Positions 34,081 through 43,300 of a DNA stretch of 64,000 nucleotides are shown here, piece after piece. A program made the position numbers and the translations under genes. This DNA comes from Microbacterium sp. Leaf151 (lineage in GTDB: Bacteria; Actinomycetota; Actinomycetes; Actinomycetales; Microbacteriaceae), in NCBI RefSeq assembly GCF_001424225.1, contig NZ_LMOR01000004.1, forward strand, positions 124,001 to 188,000, read 5' to 3'. Each line of letters begins with the position of its first letter. The stretch's first letter is position 1. The notes beneath the pieces are model-generated. The model saw only the letters and a program-made list of their open reading frames with translations, made no database searches and was not told the DNA's origin.

Positions 34081-35604
34081 TCAGCGCTGGCGCTTCTCGC
34101 GGATGCGCATGTTGAGCACGATCGGGGTGCCCTCGAAGCCGTAGATCTCGCGCAGGCGCCGCTGGATGAACCGGCGGTAGCCGGGGTCGAGGAACCCGGT
34201 CGTGAACAGCACGAACGTCGGCGGACGCGTCGCCGCCTGCGTACCGAACAGGATGCGGGGCTGCTTGCCGCCGCGCAGCGGGTGCGGGTGCTCGGCGACG
34301 AGCTCCGAGAGGAACGCGTTGAACTTGCCGGTGGGGATGCGGGTGTCCCACGACTCCAGCGCCTGCTCGAGAGCGGGCACCAGCTTGTCGAGGTGACGGC
34401 CGGTGCGCGCCGAGATGTTCACGCGCGGGGCCCACGCGACGTGCGCGAGGTCTTGCTCGATCTCGCGCTCGAGGTAGCGGCGACGGTCCTGGTTCTCCAT
34501 GTCGTCGTCGTTCAGGCGGTCCCACTTGTTGAACGCCAGCACGAGCGCACGGCCCGACTCGAGCACGAGGTCGATGATGTTGAGGTCCTGCACGCTGATC
34601 GGCTGCGACACGTCGATCACGACGACGGCGACCTCGCTCTTCTCGAGCGCCGTGGAGGTGCGGAGGGAGGCGTAGAAGTCGGCGCCCTGCGACAGGTGCA
34701 CCCGGCGGCGGATGCCGGCGGTGTCGACCAGGGTCCAGAGCTTGCCGCCGAGCTCGACGACCTCGTCGACGGGATCGCGCGTGGTGCCGGCGAGCTCGTT
34801 GACGACGACGCGCTCTTCGCCGGCGGCCTTGTTGAGCAGCGACGACTTGCCGACGTTCGGGCGACCGAGGATCGCCACGCGACGCGGTCCGCCGATCTCG
34901 TACCGCGCCACGGCCGAGATCTCGGGCAGCACCTTCATGATCTCGTCGAGCAGGTCGGCCACGCCGCGACCGTGGATGGCCGAGACGGGGTGCGGCTCGC
35001 CGAGGCCGAGGTTCCACAGGGCTGCGGCCTCGGGCTCGTGGCGGGCGTCGTCGACCTTGTTGGCGATGAGGAACACCGGCTTGCCGCTCTTGCGCAGCAA
35101 CTTCACGACGTGCTCGTCGGTCGAGGTCGCCCCCACCGTGGCATCCACCACGAAGAGCACGATGTCGGCGAGATCGATCGCGACCTCGGCCTGGGCGGCG
35201 ACCGAACGGTCGATGCCCTTCGCGTCGGGCTCCCAGCCGCCGGTGTCGACCAGCGAGAAGCGGCGGTCGAGCCACTCGGCCTTGTACGTGACGCGGTCGC
35301 GCGTGACACCCGGGGTGTCCTCCACGACGGCCTCACGGCGACCGAGGATGCGGTTGACCAGCGCGGACTTGCCGACGTTCGGGCGGCCGACGATCGCGAC
35401 CACCGGCAGCGCGGGCAGGAACTCGATCGCCCCCTCGCCCGAGGCGAGACCGGCGAGGAGTTCGGCGTCTTCTTCGTCGAGGTCGAAGTCCTCCAACCCC
35501 GCGCGCAGCGCTTCGGCCCGCTGTTCGGCGAGCACCTCGTCGAGCTGCTCCATCTTCTCGGCGAGCTGGTCGGGCCCGCCTTCGTACTCGTCTTCAACGC
35601 CCAT
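34081..35604 (-). CDS. der: GTPase Der (EngA), ribosome assembly
   Basis: The 507-aa protein has two tandem GTPase domains: first P-loop [20 protein letters not shown], second [20 protein letters not shown]. They are followed by DTGGWEPDA and DTAGIRRR (G3), ANKVDD and FNKWDR (G4), and a C-terminal KH-like domain ([20 protein letters not shown]). It binds 50S subunits during assembly. A ~75-residue acidic N-terminal extension ([20 protein letters not shown]) precedes domain 1, as in other actinobacteria. It overlaps the 3' end of cmk by 11 bp, continuing the operon. Confidence 0.96.
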   Translation of the reverse strand: MGVEDEYEGGPDQLAEKMEQLDEVLAEQRAEALRAGLEDFDLDEEDAELLAGLASGEGAIEFLPALPVVAIVGRPNVGKSALVNRILGRREAVVEDTPGVTRDRVTYKAEWLDRRFSLVDTGGWEPDAKGIDRSVAAQAEVAIDLADIVLFVVDATVGATSTDEHVVKLLRKSGKPVFLIANKVDDARHEPEAAALWNLGLGEPHPVSAIHGRGVADLLDEIMKVLPEISAVARYEIGGPRRVAILGRPNVGKSSLLNKAAGEERVVVNELAGTTRDPVDEVVELGGKLWTLVDTAGIRRRVHLSQGADFYASLRTSTALEKSEVAVVVIDVSQPISVQDLNIIDLVLESGRALVLAFNKWDRLNDDDMENQDRRRYLEREIEQDLAHVAWAPRVNISARTGRHLDKLVPALEQALESWDTRIPTGKFNAFLSELVAEHPHPLRGGKQPRILFGTQAATRPPTFVLFTTGFLDPGYRRFIQRRLREIYGFEGTPIVLNMRIREKRQR

Positions 35605-36364
35605 CGCGGGCTCCCATCGTGGTCTCGACGACGCTCAGCACGGCGTCGACGGTCTGTTCGAAATTCAAGTGAGTCGAATCGACGACCTCGACGCCGGGGG
35701 CGGCGGTGAGGAAGTCGACGACCGTGGAATCGGCGGCGTCGCGGCGGTGGAGCGCTGCGGCGACTTTGGCGGCATCCTGATCGGTCAGCTCGGCACTGCG
35801 CCGGGCGGCTCGCACCTCGGGAGCCGCGGTCAGCAGGATGCGCACGGGCGCGTCGGGGAACACGACAGTGGTGATGTCGCGGCCCTCGACGACGACGCCC
35901 GACACGGCGGCGGATGCCACGAGCCGGCGGAACAGCTCGTTCACCGCTTTGCGCACCGGCGCGACACGCGCCACACCGCTGACGGCGTCGGTGACCCGGG
36001 GCTCTCGGATCGCCGTCGTCACGTCGACGTCGCCGACGCGCACCCAGCGGTGGGCCGTGTCGAGCGAGATGGCGTAGTCGAAGTCGCCGAACACTTCGAG
36101 CACGGCCGTGGCGTCGGAGGTGTCAGCCCCGTGCTGGAGCGCGTGCCACGCGAGGGCCCGGTAGGCGGCGCCGGTGTCGAGGAAGCCGTAGCCGAGCCGC
36201 ACCGCCGTCGCCTTCGAGACGCTCGACTTGCCGCTGCCGGCGGGGCCGTCGATCGCGATGACGACCGGAGCGGATGCCGAGCCCTCGGGCGCGGAGCCGC
36301 CGACCGGCGTCGTGACCGGCGCCGCGACGCCCGACCGGAAGATGGTGGGGGTGGATTCAGTCAT
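35594..36364 (-). CDS. cmk: Cytidylate kinase
   Basis: This 256-aa protein has the CMP-kinase P-loop [20 protein letters not shown], the [16 protein letters not shown] substrate motif and [20 protein letters not shown] (RD-TVVFPxA). It converts CMP/dCMP to the diphosphates. ATG 36364 overlaps the tyrA stop by 8 bp and precedes a ~35-residue low-complexity N-terminus; ATG 36379 is less likely. Order rluB-tyrA-cmk-der is conserved in related genera. Confidence 0.96.
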   Translation of the reverse strand: MTESTPTIFRSGVAAPVTTPVGGSAPEGSASAPVVIAIDGPAGSGKSSVSKATAVRLGYGFLDTGAAYRALAWHALQHGADTSDATAVLEVFGDFDYAISLDTAHRWVRVGDVDVTTAIREPRVTDAVSGVARVAPVRKAVNELFRRLVASAAVSGVVVEGRDITTVVFPDAPVRILLTAAPEVRAARRSAELTDQDAAKVAAALHRRDAADSTVVDFLTAAPGVEVVDSTHLNFEQTVDAVLSVVETTMGARDGR

Positions 36365-37490
36365 GGGTGGTGCTCGCAATCCGCCATCCGCGCTGCTGCA
36401 GCCCGTCGACGGCCCGGCGGACCGCGTCGGGGACGACGCTGATCTCGGCGAGGCCGAAGGGGGCTCCGGGCGAGTGCTCGAGGCGCAGGTCTTCGACGTT
36501 GACGTCGAGGTCGCCGAGTTCGCCGAAAAGGCGACCCAGCTGGCCGGAGGTGTCGTCGATCATGACGACGAAGGTGTCGAAACGGCGGTTCTGGCCGTGC
36601 TTGCCGGGGAGGCGCTCCACGCCCTCGTTTCCGCGGCGGATGGTGTCGGCGATCGCGCGGCGGGCCCCCGGCGCTTCGGGGTCGCGCAGGGCGTCGGCGA
36701 CGTCGCCGAGATCGGCGGCCAGCTGGTCGAGCACCTCGACCACGGGAGCGGCGTTCGCACCGAGGATCTGCACCCACAACTCGGGAGCGGATGCCGCGAT
36801 GCGCGTGGTGTCACGCACCCCTTGACCTGCGAGACGCAGCGAGCCGTCGGGCGTCTCGACGAAGCGGCCGGCGAGCAGGCTCGCCACCAGCTGCGGGACG
36901 TGCGACATGAGAGCCACCGACTCGTCGTGCTCCTCGGGCGTCATCTCGATGAGGGTCGCGCCGAGGTCGAGCGCGAGACCCTCGACGAGCGAGAGGTCGT
37001 GCGCGGAGGTCTCACCATCGCGACACACCACCCACGGGCGTCCGACGAAGATGTCGGCGCGGGCCGAGATCGCTCCCCCGCGCTCGCGGCCGGCCATGGG
37101 GTGCGAACCGATGTAGTGCGTCAGATCGACACCGCGCCGGCGAAGGGTGCGCAGCGGCTCGAGCTTGACGCTCGCGACGTCGGTGACCACGGCATCCGGG
37201 TACGCCCCGAGCTCGCGTTGCACGACGTCGGCCGTGACGTCGGGCGGCACCGCCACCACGATGAGCGACGGAGCGTCGTCGGGACGCTCGGCGCGGCCCG
37301 CGCCGTAGTCGATCGCGAGGCGCAACTGCGACGGAGACGCGTCGACCAGCACCACATCGACCCCGCGGGCCATGAGTGCGTGGCCGATGCTCGCGCCGAG
37401 CAGACCGGAGCCGACGATGCGGACGCTGCCGCTCGTGCGGGTCGCCAAAGGACCGGCCGCGCGCGCGGACGTTCCGTTCGGTTCGCTCAT
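36357..37490 (-). CDS. tyrA: Prephenate dehydrogenase with C-terminal ACT domain
   Basis: The 377-aa protein has an N-terminal Rossmann motif [41 protein letters not shown] and [16 protein letters not shown] (catalytic His region). The C-terminal ~75 residues ([20 protein letters not shown] ...) form an ACT domain, expected to bind tyrosine for feedback control. It oxidatively decarboxylates prephenate to 4-hydroxyphenylpyruvate in tyrosine synthesis. It lies between the pseudouridine synthase and cmk on one transcript. Confidence 0.94.
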   Translation of the reverse strand: MSEPNGTSARAAGPLATRTSGSVRIVGSGLLGASIGHALMARGVDVVLVDASPSQLRLAIDYGAGRAERPDDAPSLIVVAVPPDVTADVVQRELGAYPDAVVTDVASVKLEPLRTLRRRGVDLTHYIGSHPMAGRERGGAISARADIFVGRPWVVCRDGETSAHDLSLVEGLALDLGATLIEMTPEEHDESVALMSHVPQLVASLLAGRFVETPDGSLRLAGQGVRDTTRIAASAPELWVQILGANAAPVVEVLDQLAADLGDVADALRDPEAPGARRAIADTIRRGNEGVERLPGKHGQNRRFDTFVVMIDDTSGQLGRLFGELGDLDVNVEDLRLEHSPGAPFGLAEISVVPDAVRRAVDGLQQRGWRIASTTHD

Positions 37491-37545
37491 CGGGTCTCCT
37501 GCTGCCCTGTGCGGTGCGCCAGGCGCCGCAAGACGCCCCGGAGGC

Positions 37546-38355
37546 TCACTCCGTCGGAGTGTCGCCGTCTCGACGAGACAGCGTCAGCAGGGCACCACGT
37601 TCTACTGTAGTCAACTCGCGCGCGGCTCCCACCGGGAGAGTTCCCAGGTGCAGGGGTCCGAACTGCCGCCGCACGAGCTCGACGACGGGATGGCCGACCT
37701 CCGCCATCAACCGCCGGACGATGCGGTTCTTGCCCGAGTGCAGCGTCAGCTCCACCAGGCTCTCCCCGCGCGAGGAGTCGAGCAGCCGCGCCTTGTCGGT
37801 CGCGATCCGTCCGTCTTCCAGCTCCACGCCATGGATCAACCGCTGGATGGTCTGCGGCAGCACCTGACCCTCGACCTTGGCGATGTACACCTTCGTCACC
37901 CCGAACTTCGGGTGGGCGAGCACGTGCGCGAGGTCGCCGTCGTTCGTGAGCACGAGCAGGCCCGAGGTGTCGGCATCCAATCGCCCCACGTTGTACAGGC
38001 GCTCGTCCCAGTCCGTCGTGAACTGGCGCAGGTCGGGGCGGCCTCGGTCGTCGCTCATCGAGCTCACGACGCCGGTGGGCTTGTTCAGGATGACGTAGCG
38101 CTTGGACTCGTCGAGCTGGATCGCCGTACCGTCGACGTCGACGAGGTCGGTCTCGGGGTGGATGCGGCGACCGAGCTCGGTGACGACGAGGCCGTTCACC
38201 CGCACGCGGCCCTCGACGATCATCTGCTCGGCGACGCGGCGCGAGGCCACTCCCCGATTGGCGAGCACCTTCTGCAGGCGGATGCCGTCGTCGCTGGCCG
38301 ACCCTCCGCTCGCTGGGCCTTCGCCCCCGGTCGCTGAACCTGTCGTGTCACTCAT
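37546..38355 (-). CDS. rluB: 23S rRNA pseudouridine synthase, RsuA/RluB family
   Basis: The 269-aa protein has an N-terminal S4 domain (RLQKVLANRGVASRRVAEQM, then GRVRVNGLVV) and an RsuA-type catalytic domain with NVGRLDADTSGLLVLTNDGD (catalytic Asp in GRLDxDTSGLL) and TLHSGKNRIVRRLMAEVGHP. It converts a uridine in rRNA to pseudouridine; RluB versus RsuA specificity is an inference from the operon. The start ATG 38355 overlaps the scpB stop (ATGA). The first ~25 residues are Gly/Ser-rich. Confidence 0.93.
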   Translation of the reverse strand: MSDTTGSATGGEGPASGGSASDDGIRLQKVLANRGVASRRVAEQMIVEGRVRVNGLVVTELGRRIHPETDLVDVDGTAIQLDESKRYVILNKPTGVVSSMSDDRGRPDLRQFTTDWDERLYNVGRLDADTSGLLVLTNDGDLAHVLAHPKFGVTKVYIAKVEGQVLPQTIQRLIHGVELEDGRIATDKARLLDSSRGESLVELTLHSGKNRIVRRLMAEVGHPVVELVRRQFGPLHLGTLPVGAARELTTVERGALLTLSRRDGDTPTE

Positions 38356-38999
38356 TTCGGGACCTCTCCGTCGAATCCGTCCGAGCCGTCGTCGAGCAAC
38401 GGCGAGATGTGCGGCAGCTCGTCGAGCGAGTTGATGCCGAGGTTGACCAGCAGCTGGTTGGTGGTCCCGTAGTGGATGGCGCCCGTGTCGGGGTCGGTGA
38501 ACACCTCGGTGATCAGCCCGCGCGAGAGCAGGGTCCGAACGACCGAGTCCACGTTCACGGCGCGGATGGATGCCACCTGCCCGCGCGTGACGGGCTGCTT
38601 GTACGCGATGACGGCCAGGGTCTCCAGCGCCGCCTGCGACAGGCGCGAGGGGGCCTGGGTGTTCACGAACTCGGCCACGACATCGTCGTGTTCCTCTCGG
38701 ACGTAGAGGCGCCACCCGCCCCCGACCTCGCGCAGCTCGAAGCCCCGACGTGGGCCGCCGGTCTCACCGTCGTAGTCGGCGACAAGCGCCTCGATCGCCT
38801 GGCGGACGGCGGGCACGGGCGCCGCCACCGCCGTCGCGAGGCTCACCAGGCTCTGGGGTTCGTCGATGACGAGCAGGATCGCCTCGAGACGACGGGCGAC
38901 GGATGCCGTGTCGCTCGGGCGCGAGGCGAGGCTCGTGGCCGGCGTGGGCGAGGTGTCGTCGCCGTGCTCGGCTGCGGTGATGGTGGTGTCAGCGGTCAT
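38352..38999 (-). CDS. scpB: Segregation and condensation protein B
   Basis: The 215-aa protein has the two winged-helix domains of ScpB: LEAILLVIDEPQSLVSLATA in the first and SQAALETLAVIAYKQPVTRG with RGLITEVFTDPDTGAIHYGT in the second. It ends with the conserved TNQLLVNLGINSLDELPHIS. It dimerises and binds ScpA to form the SMC complex that compacts chromosomes. It overlaps scpA by 11 bp and rluB by 4 bp. A short Thr-rich N-terminus precedes the domain. Confidence 0.95.
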   Translation of the reverse strand: MTADTTITAAEHGDDTSPTPATSLASRPSDTASVARRLEAILLVIDEPQSLVSLATAVAAPVPAVRQAIEALVADYDGETGGPRRGFELREVGGGWRLYVREEHDDVVAEFVNTQAPSRLSQAALETLAVIAYKQPVTRGQVASIRAVNVDSVVRTLLSRGLITEVFTDPDTGAIHYGTTNQLLVNLGINSLDELPHISPLLDDGSDGFDGEVPK

Positions 39000-39861
39000 A
39001 GTCGGCTCCGAGGGCGGCGAGGTTGTCTTCCGACCACCGTTCAGCGGTCCAGCGCAGGGTCAGCTCCCCCAGCGGTTCGAGCTGCTCGAACGACAGCGCG
39101 GCGTGACGGTACAGCTCGAGGATCGATAGGAACCGCGCGACGACGACGCCGGTCTCGGTGACGCCGGCGACGAGGTCGCGGAAGTTCAGGGTGCCCGCCG
39201 AGCGGAGGAGGGTGACGACGATGGCGGCCTGCTCGCGGATGCTGATGAGCGGTGCGTGCAGGTGATCAAGGCCCACCGTCGGAATCTGCTTCGGTGCGAA
39301 CGCCATCACGGCAAGGGCGGCGAAATCGTCGGCGCTGAGCGTCCACTTCAACTCCGGCACGGCGCTGCGGTACTTCTCGTCGAGGCGCACGCTGCGGGTG
39401 TGCCGCCGGTCCTCGCGCTGCAGGCAGCGGGCGAACCACGCCGACACCTCTCGGAACGCCCGATATTGCAGCAGACGCGCGAACAGCAGGTCGCGCGCCT
39501 CCAGGAGCGCCACCGACTCGGCATCCACGAGTTCTCCCTGTGGGAGGAGGCCGGCGATCTTCATGTCGAGCAGAGTCGCCGCGACGACGAGGAACTCTGA
39601 GGCCTCGTCGAGATCGCCCTCGGGACCCATTGCGCGGAGGTACGCGATGAACTCGTCGGTCACGCGGCTGAGCGCGACCTCGGTGATGTCGAGCTCCGCC
39701 CGCGAGATCAGGGTGAGCAGCAGGTCGAACGGTCCGTCGAAGACGGGAAGGGTGACGCGGAAGCCGGGTGCCGCGGCGGTCCCTTCGACGGGCTCAGCGA
39801 CCCGGGTCGCACGCTCGGGGGCCGACGTGTCGGCGAGGGTGTCGTCAGGCGACGGCGCCAC
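38989..39861 (-). CDS. scpA: Segregation and condensation protein A (kleisin)
   Basis: The 290-aa kleisin has the N-terminal SMC-binding segment FRVTLPVFDGPFDLLLTLIS, the ELDITEVALSRVTDEFIAYL helix, LDEASEFLVVAATLLDMKIA, and a C-terminal winged helix. GTG 39861 overlaps the 3' end of parA by 17 bp. Residues ~17-24 (RVAEPVEGT) are encoded by a copy of a 25-bp interspersed palindrome, so part of the N-terminal extension comes from a repeat insertion. Confidence 0.94.
   Translation of the reverse strand: MAPSPDDTLADTSAPERATRVAEPVEGTAAAPGFRVTLPVFDGPFDLLLTLISRAELDITEVALSRVTDEFIAYLRAMGPEGDLDEASEFLVVAATLLDMKIAGLLPQGELVDAESVALLEARDLLFARLLQYRAFREVSAWFARCLQREDRRHTRSVRLDEKYRSAVPELKWTLSADDFAALAVMAFAPKQIPTVGLDHLHAPLISIREQAAIVVTLLRSAGTLNFRDLVAGVTETGVVVARFLSILELYRHAALSFEQLEPLGELTLRWTAERWSEDNLAALGADYDR
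39778..39802. repeat. 25-bp interspersed palindrome, copy inside scpA
   Basis: GGTCCCTTCGACGGGCTCAG followed by CGACC. It is the same element as at 40811-40835 read on the other strand, with two mismatches. It lies in the coding sequence for the N-terminal extension of ScpA. Confidence 0.75.
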
Positions 39862-40747
39862 GGGCGACCAGCTCCCGCGCCAGCCGCAGGTAGGCCTGGG
39901 CGGCGGCGTGCTCGGGCGCGAACTCCGTGATCGGCATGCCCGAGACCGAGGCATCCGGGAACTTCACCGTGCGGCCGATGACCGTCTCGAGCACGTCGTC
40001 GCCGAACGCCTCGACCACGCGCTCGAGCACCTCGCGCGAGTGGAGCGTGCGGGGGTCGTACATCGTGGCGAGCACGCCGTCGAGTTCGATGGCCGGGTTC
40101 AGCCGATCGCGCACCTTGTCGATCGTCTCGACGAGCAGGGCCACTCCGCGGAGGGCGAAGAACTCGCACTCGAGCGGGATCAGCACGCCGTGCGCCGCGG
40201 TGAGCGCGTTCACTGTGAGCAGCCCCAGCGAGGGCTGGCAGTCGATGAGGATGACGTCGTAGTCGGCCGCCACCTTGCGCAGCACCCGGGCGAGGATCGT
40301 CTCGCGCGCGACCTCGTTGACCAGGTGCACCTCGGCCGCCGACAGGTCGATGTTGGCCGGTAGGAGGTCGAGACCCTCGACGCGGGTGGCCACGATGACC
40401 TCGCGCGGGTCGCGCTTGGTGTCGAGCAGCAGGTCGTAGATGGTGGGCACGTCGTGCGTCTGGATGCCGAGACCCGCCGACAGGGCGCCCTGCGGGTCGA
40501 AGTCGATCGCGAGCACGCGACGGCCGTAGCCGGCGAGGGAGGCGGCCAGGTTGATGGTCGTCGTCGTCTTACCGACGCCGCCCTTCTGGTTGCACAGCGC
40601 GATGATGCGGGCGGGACCGTGTCCGTCGAGCGGCTTCGGGGTGGGGAACCCGTGGTAGGGGCGTCCGGTGGGTCCGAGGATGACCTCGTCCGCGCCCGTT
40701 TTCGTGCCCTTCGTGCTCGCCGACACCGAGTCTCCCGCCTTCGTCAT
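39845..40747 (-). CDS. parA: ParA-family chromosome-partitioning ATPase
   Basis: The 300-aa protein has the deviant Walker A CNQKGGVGKTTTTINLAASL, Walker A' DFDPQGALSAGLG and Walker B DVILIDCQPSLGLLTVNALT. A ~50-residue N-terminal extension includes VILGPTGRPYHGFPTP, common in actinobacterial ParA proteins coupled to scpAB. No parB is adjacent. It probably acts with the SMC-ScpAB complex on chromosome organisation. ATG 40747 was chosen over the upstream ATG 40792 because homologues start with a short Lys/Ser-rich leader. Confidence 0.93.
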   Translation of the reverse strand: MTKAGDSVSASTKGTKTGADEVILGPTGRPYHGFPTPKPLDGHGPARIIALCNQKGGVGKTTTTINLAASLAGYGRRVLAIDFDPQGALSAGLGIQTHDVPTIYDLLLDTKRDPREVIVATRVEGLDLLPANIDLSAAEVHLVNEVARETILARVLRKVAADYDVILIDCQPSLGLLTVNALTAAHGVLIPLECEFFALRGVALLVETIDKVRDRLNPAIELDGVLATMYDPRTLHSREVLERVVEAFGDDVLETVIGRTVKFPDASVSGMPITEFAPEHAAAQAYLRLARELVARGAVA

Positions 40748-40810
40748 AACGTCGTCGAGTCTAGCCGCCGCCCGCTCCCCCGCCCGGTGCACGCGCCGGA
40801 CGCCGGCTCA

Positions 40811-40835
40811 GGTCCCTGAGCCTGTCGAAGGGACC
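40811..40835. repeat. 25-bp interspersed palindrome upstream of parA
   Basis: GGTCCCTGAGCCTGTCGAAG followed by GGACC forms a 7-bp stem (GGTCCCT/AGGGACC). Its reverse complement matches 39778-39802 with two mismatches. Elements of this type are scattered through many actinobacterial genomes. A degenerate fragment (GGTCGCTGAACCTGTCG) may be present at 38328. Confidence 0.75.
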
Positions 40836-40901
40836 GCGACGCGCGGGGCCCGTGCACACAACCTCCGCGATGCGCACAACCTCTGCCCGAACCAGCGACG
40901 C

Positions 40902-41702
40902 TCAGCTGACTTTGCGCGAATCACTGAGCGTGCGCGTCCGCCGCACCTGCACGGCGAGCGCGAGCACCAGCGTCGCCGCACCCCAGGCGGCGGCGACCTT
41001 CACCAGCACGCCGTAGATGAGGTGGGTCGGGGTGTAGTCGGCGCCGAAGCCCCCCTCGACCACGAGCGCGACGAGGGTCGCGACGATCATCGCGGCGGGC
41101 AGCGACAGCCACCAGGCCACGCGCACGGCATCCGGAAACACGCGGTCGACGGGCCCCGCGGTCCGCCGCGACAGCCACCGCAGCGCGAAGATCGCCAGCA
41201 CCGCGAGCCCGAACACCCCCGACCCGTACTGCAACCACTTCACGCCCGGCAGCGGTCCCCACTGCTGCTCGAGGGCCGGGAGCAGGGACTCCCCCGCCCG
41301 ACCCTCGTGCGTGAAGAAGTCCCACGAGACGTGCGTGATCACCCCGAGCGCCAGCGACAGCACGAGCCACAGGATGCCGACGACTCCCCCGCTCAGCGTC
41401 TCCCTCGCGGCCGCCGGGGCACCGGCATCCCATTCGTCCGGCAGTCGTTCGGCGACGGGCCGCGGCACCAGCTCCCGGGTGGCGGGACGCAGCACGCAGC
41501 GCCACACCAGGAGCAGCACGAATGCCATGACCACCGTCACCGGAAGCCACCTCAGGTCATGGGTCACCGAGTACGGCGGCACGATCCCGCGGAGGAACAG
41601 CGGCAGATCGGGTGTCATCGCGCCGATGGCGATCGCGGCGGGCACCAGCGGTGTGCGCACGAACGGCAGCGCGACGACCGCGTGACTGACGGTGAACGGC
41701 AT
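40902..41702 (-). CDS. DUF4184 family membrane protein
   Basis: The 266-aa protein starts MPFTVSHAVVALPFVR and continues with AIAIGAMTPDLPLF, the DUF4184 signature (PFTxSHAaa..., GSxxPDxPyF). It has six to seven hydrophobic segments; GVITHVSWDFFTHEGR carries a His/Asp set typical of membrane-embedded metal-dependent hydrolases of the YdjM/LppX-like type. Function unknown. The start codon adjoins the tyrS stop (1-bp gap), suggesting co-transcription with tyrS. Confidence 0.85.
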   Translation of the reverse strand: MPFTVSHAVVALPFVRTPLVPAAIAIGAMTPDLPLFLRGIVPPYSVTHDLRWLPVTVVMAFVLLLVWRCVLRPATRELVPRPVAERLPDEWDAGAPAAARETLSGGVVGILWLVLSLALGVITHVSWDFFTHEGRAGESLLPALEQQWGPLPGVKWLQYGSGVFGLAVLAIFALRWLSRRTAGPVDRVFPDAVRVAWWLSLPAAMIVATLVALVVEGGFGADYTPTHLIYGVLVKVAAAWGAATLVLALAVQVRRTRTLSDSRKVS

Positions 41703-41703
41703 G

Positions 41704-43017
41704 TCAGCTCAGGAACAGCCCCGCGAGCGTCTTCTTGCCGCGGCGCAGCACCGAGACCCCACCCGGCAGCGCGCCCGTGACGATCGCATCGTCGGCGGTC
41801 ACCTTCTCGCCGTCGAGCGAGACACCGCCCTGGGCGATCGCGCGACGCGCGTCGCTGAGGCTGTTCGACAGGCCCGTGGCCGTGAGGGCCTCGACGACGG
41901 TGGTGCCGGCGGCGACGGTCGCGTGCGGCAGTTCGTCGAGCGCGGTGCGGAGCACGGCGGCATCCAGCGCCGTCACATCACCCTGACCGAACAGCGCCTC
42001 GGTCGCCGCGATGACCGCCTCGGTCGCGTCCTCGCCGTGCACGGTGGTCAGCACCTCGCGGGCGAGGCGCTTCTGCGCGGCGCGGCGGAACGGCTCCGCC
42101 TCGACGAGCGCCTCGTAGGCGGTGATCTCGTCGCGCGTGAGGAACGTGAACACCTTCATACGCTCCACGACGTCGCGGTCGTCGGTGTTGAGCCAGAACT
42201 GGTACATCGTCCACGGGCTGCACATCTCGGCATCCAGCCAGATGGCATTGCCCTCGCTCTTGCCGAACTTCGTGCCGTCGCTGTTGGTGATCAGCGGCGT
42301 ACCGATCGCGTGCACCGAGACGCCCTCGACCTTGCGGACCAGGTCGGTACCGCTGGTGAGGTTGCCCCACTGGTCGCTGCCGCCGGTCTGCAGCACGCAG
42401 CCGTACTGGCGGTGCAGCTCGAGGTAGTCCAGGCCCTGGAGGATCTGGTAGCTGAACTCGGTGTAGCTGATCCCGGCCTCGGAGTTCAGGCGTGCACTGA
42501 CGGCGTCCTTCTTCAGCATCGTGCCGACGCGGAAATGCTTGCCGATCTCGCGGAGGAAGTCGATGGCGCTCAGCGGGGCGGTCCAGTCGAGATTGTTGAC
42601 GATGCGGGCGGCGTTCTCACCCTCGAAGCTGAGGAAACGCTCGACCTGGGCACGGAGCTTGCCGACCCACTCCTCGACGGTCTCGCGGGTGTTGAGCGTG
42701 CGCTCGGCCGTCGGACGCGGGTCGCCGACGAGACCGGTCGAACCGCCGACGAGACCGAGCGGACGGTGACCGGCGAGCTGCAGACGACGCATGGTCAGCA
42801 GCTGCACGAGGTTTCCGAGGTGCAAGCTCGGTGCGGTCGGGTCGAATCCGCAGTAGTACACGATCGGGTCGCCCGAGAGGAGCTCTCGCAGCTCGCCCTC
42901 GTCGGTCGACACCTGCACGAGTCCGCGATACACCAGCTCGTCCCAGACGTTGTCGAAGGTCGGGTCGTTGGCAGGTGCGAGGGCGCTCACGGGCGCCGCG
43001 TCGAGGGAGGCAGACAC
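41704..43017 (-). CDS. tyrS: Tyrosyl-tRNA synthetase
   Basis: The 437-aa class I synthetase has YCGFDPTAPSLHLGNLVQLL (HIGH-like HLGN), the tyrosine-pocket GGSTGLVGDPRPTAERTLN, GGSDQWGNLTSG, and the KMSKS-type KFGKSEGNAI. The C-terminal S4 domain (LSNSLSDARRAIAQGGVSLD) binds the tRNA anticodon arm. It charges tRNA-Tyr with tyrosine. A ~25-residue Ala/Pro-rich N-terminus precedes the fold. DUF4184 follows directly. Confidence 0.96.
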   Translation of the reverse strand: MSASLDAAPVSALAPANDPTFDNVWDELVYRGLVQVSTDEGELRELLSGDPIVYYCGFDPTAPSLHLGNLVQLLTMRRLQLAGHRPLGLVGGSTGLVGDPRPTAERTLNTRETVEEWVGKLRAQVERFLSFEGENAARIVNNLDWTAPLSAIDFLREIGKHFRVGTMLKKDAVSARLNSEAGISYTEFSYQILQGLDYLELHRQYGCVLQTGGSDQWGNLTSGTDLVRKVEGVSVHAIGTPLITNSDGTKFGKSEGNAIWLDAEMCSPWTMYQFWLNTDDRDVVERMKVFTFLTRDEITAYEALVEAEPFRRAAQKRLAREVLTTVHGEDATEAVIAATEALFGQGDVTALDAAVLRTALDELPHATVAAGTTVVEALTATGLSNSLSDARRAIAQGGVSLDGEKVTADDAIVTGALPGGVSVLRRGKKTLAGLFLS

Positions 43018-43059
43018 CGGTTCAGGGTATCAGCGGGGGTGTCGGGCTCCGGATGCCGC

Positions 43060-43300
43060 GGCGTCCCCGTACCGCGGGCCGCCGCACCGCGGGCCCCCCA
43101 CACCGCGGCCCCACCACACCGCGGCCCACCGCACCGCGGACTGCCGCGGCCCACCGCATCGCGGGGTCACGCGCCGACCACACCGCGGGCCAGCGCACCG
43201 CGGACTGCCGCGGCCCACCGCACCGCGGGGTCACGCGCCCACCACACCGCGGGCTACCGCATTGCGGACTGCCGCGGCCCACCGCACCGCGGGGTCACGC
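43060..43300. repeat. 64-bp tandem repeat (3 copies) built from smaller CACCGCGG units
   Basis: GCGGACTGCCGCGGCCCACC starts at 43136, 43200 and 43264, a 64-bp period, each unit also containing CGCGGGGTCACGCG. From 43060 to 43135 there are shorter runs of ~17-bp CCGCACCGCGGGCC-like units, the probable building block. The third copy's GGGGTCACGCG contains TCA 43295-43297, the stop codon of the minus-strand glycolipid-binding gene. Confidence 0.85.

Noticed and set aside
33313..35709. 798-codon open frame on the plus strand
   Set aside because: It is antisense to der, which has complete GTPase motifs.
43060..43300. CRISPR array
   Set aside because: Units are contiguous, without unique spacers, are GC-rich and degenerate, and no cas genes are present. 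The same holds for the other tandem arrays.
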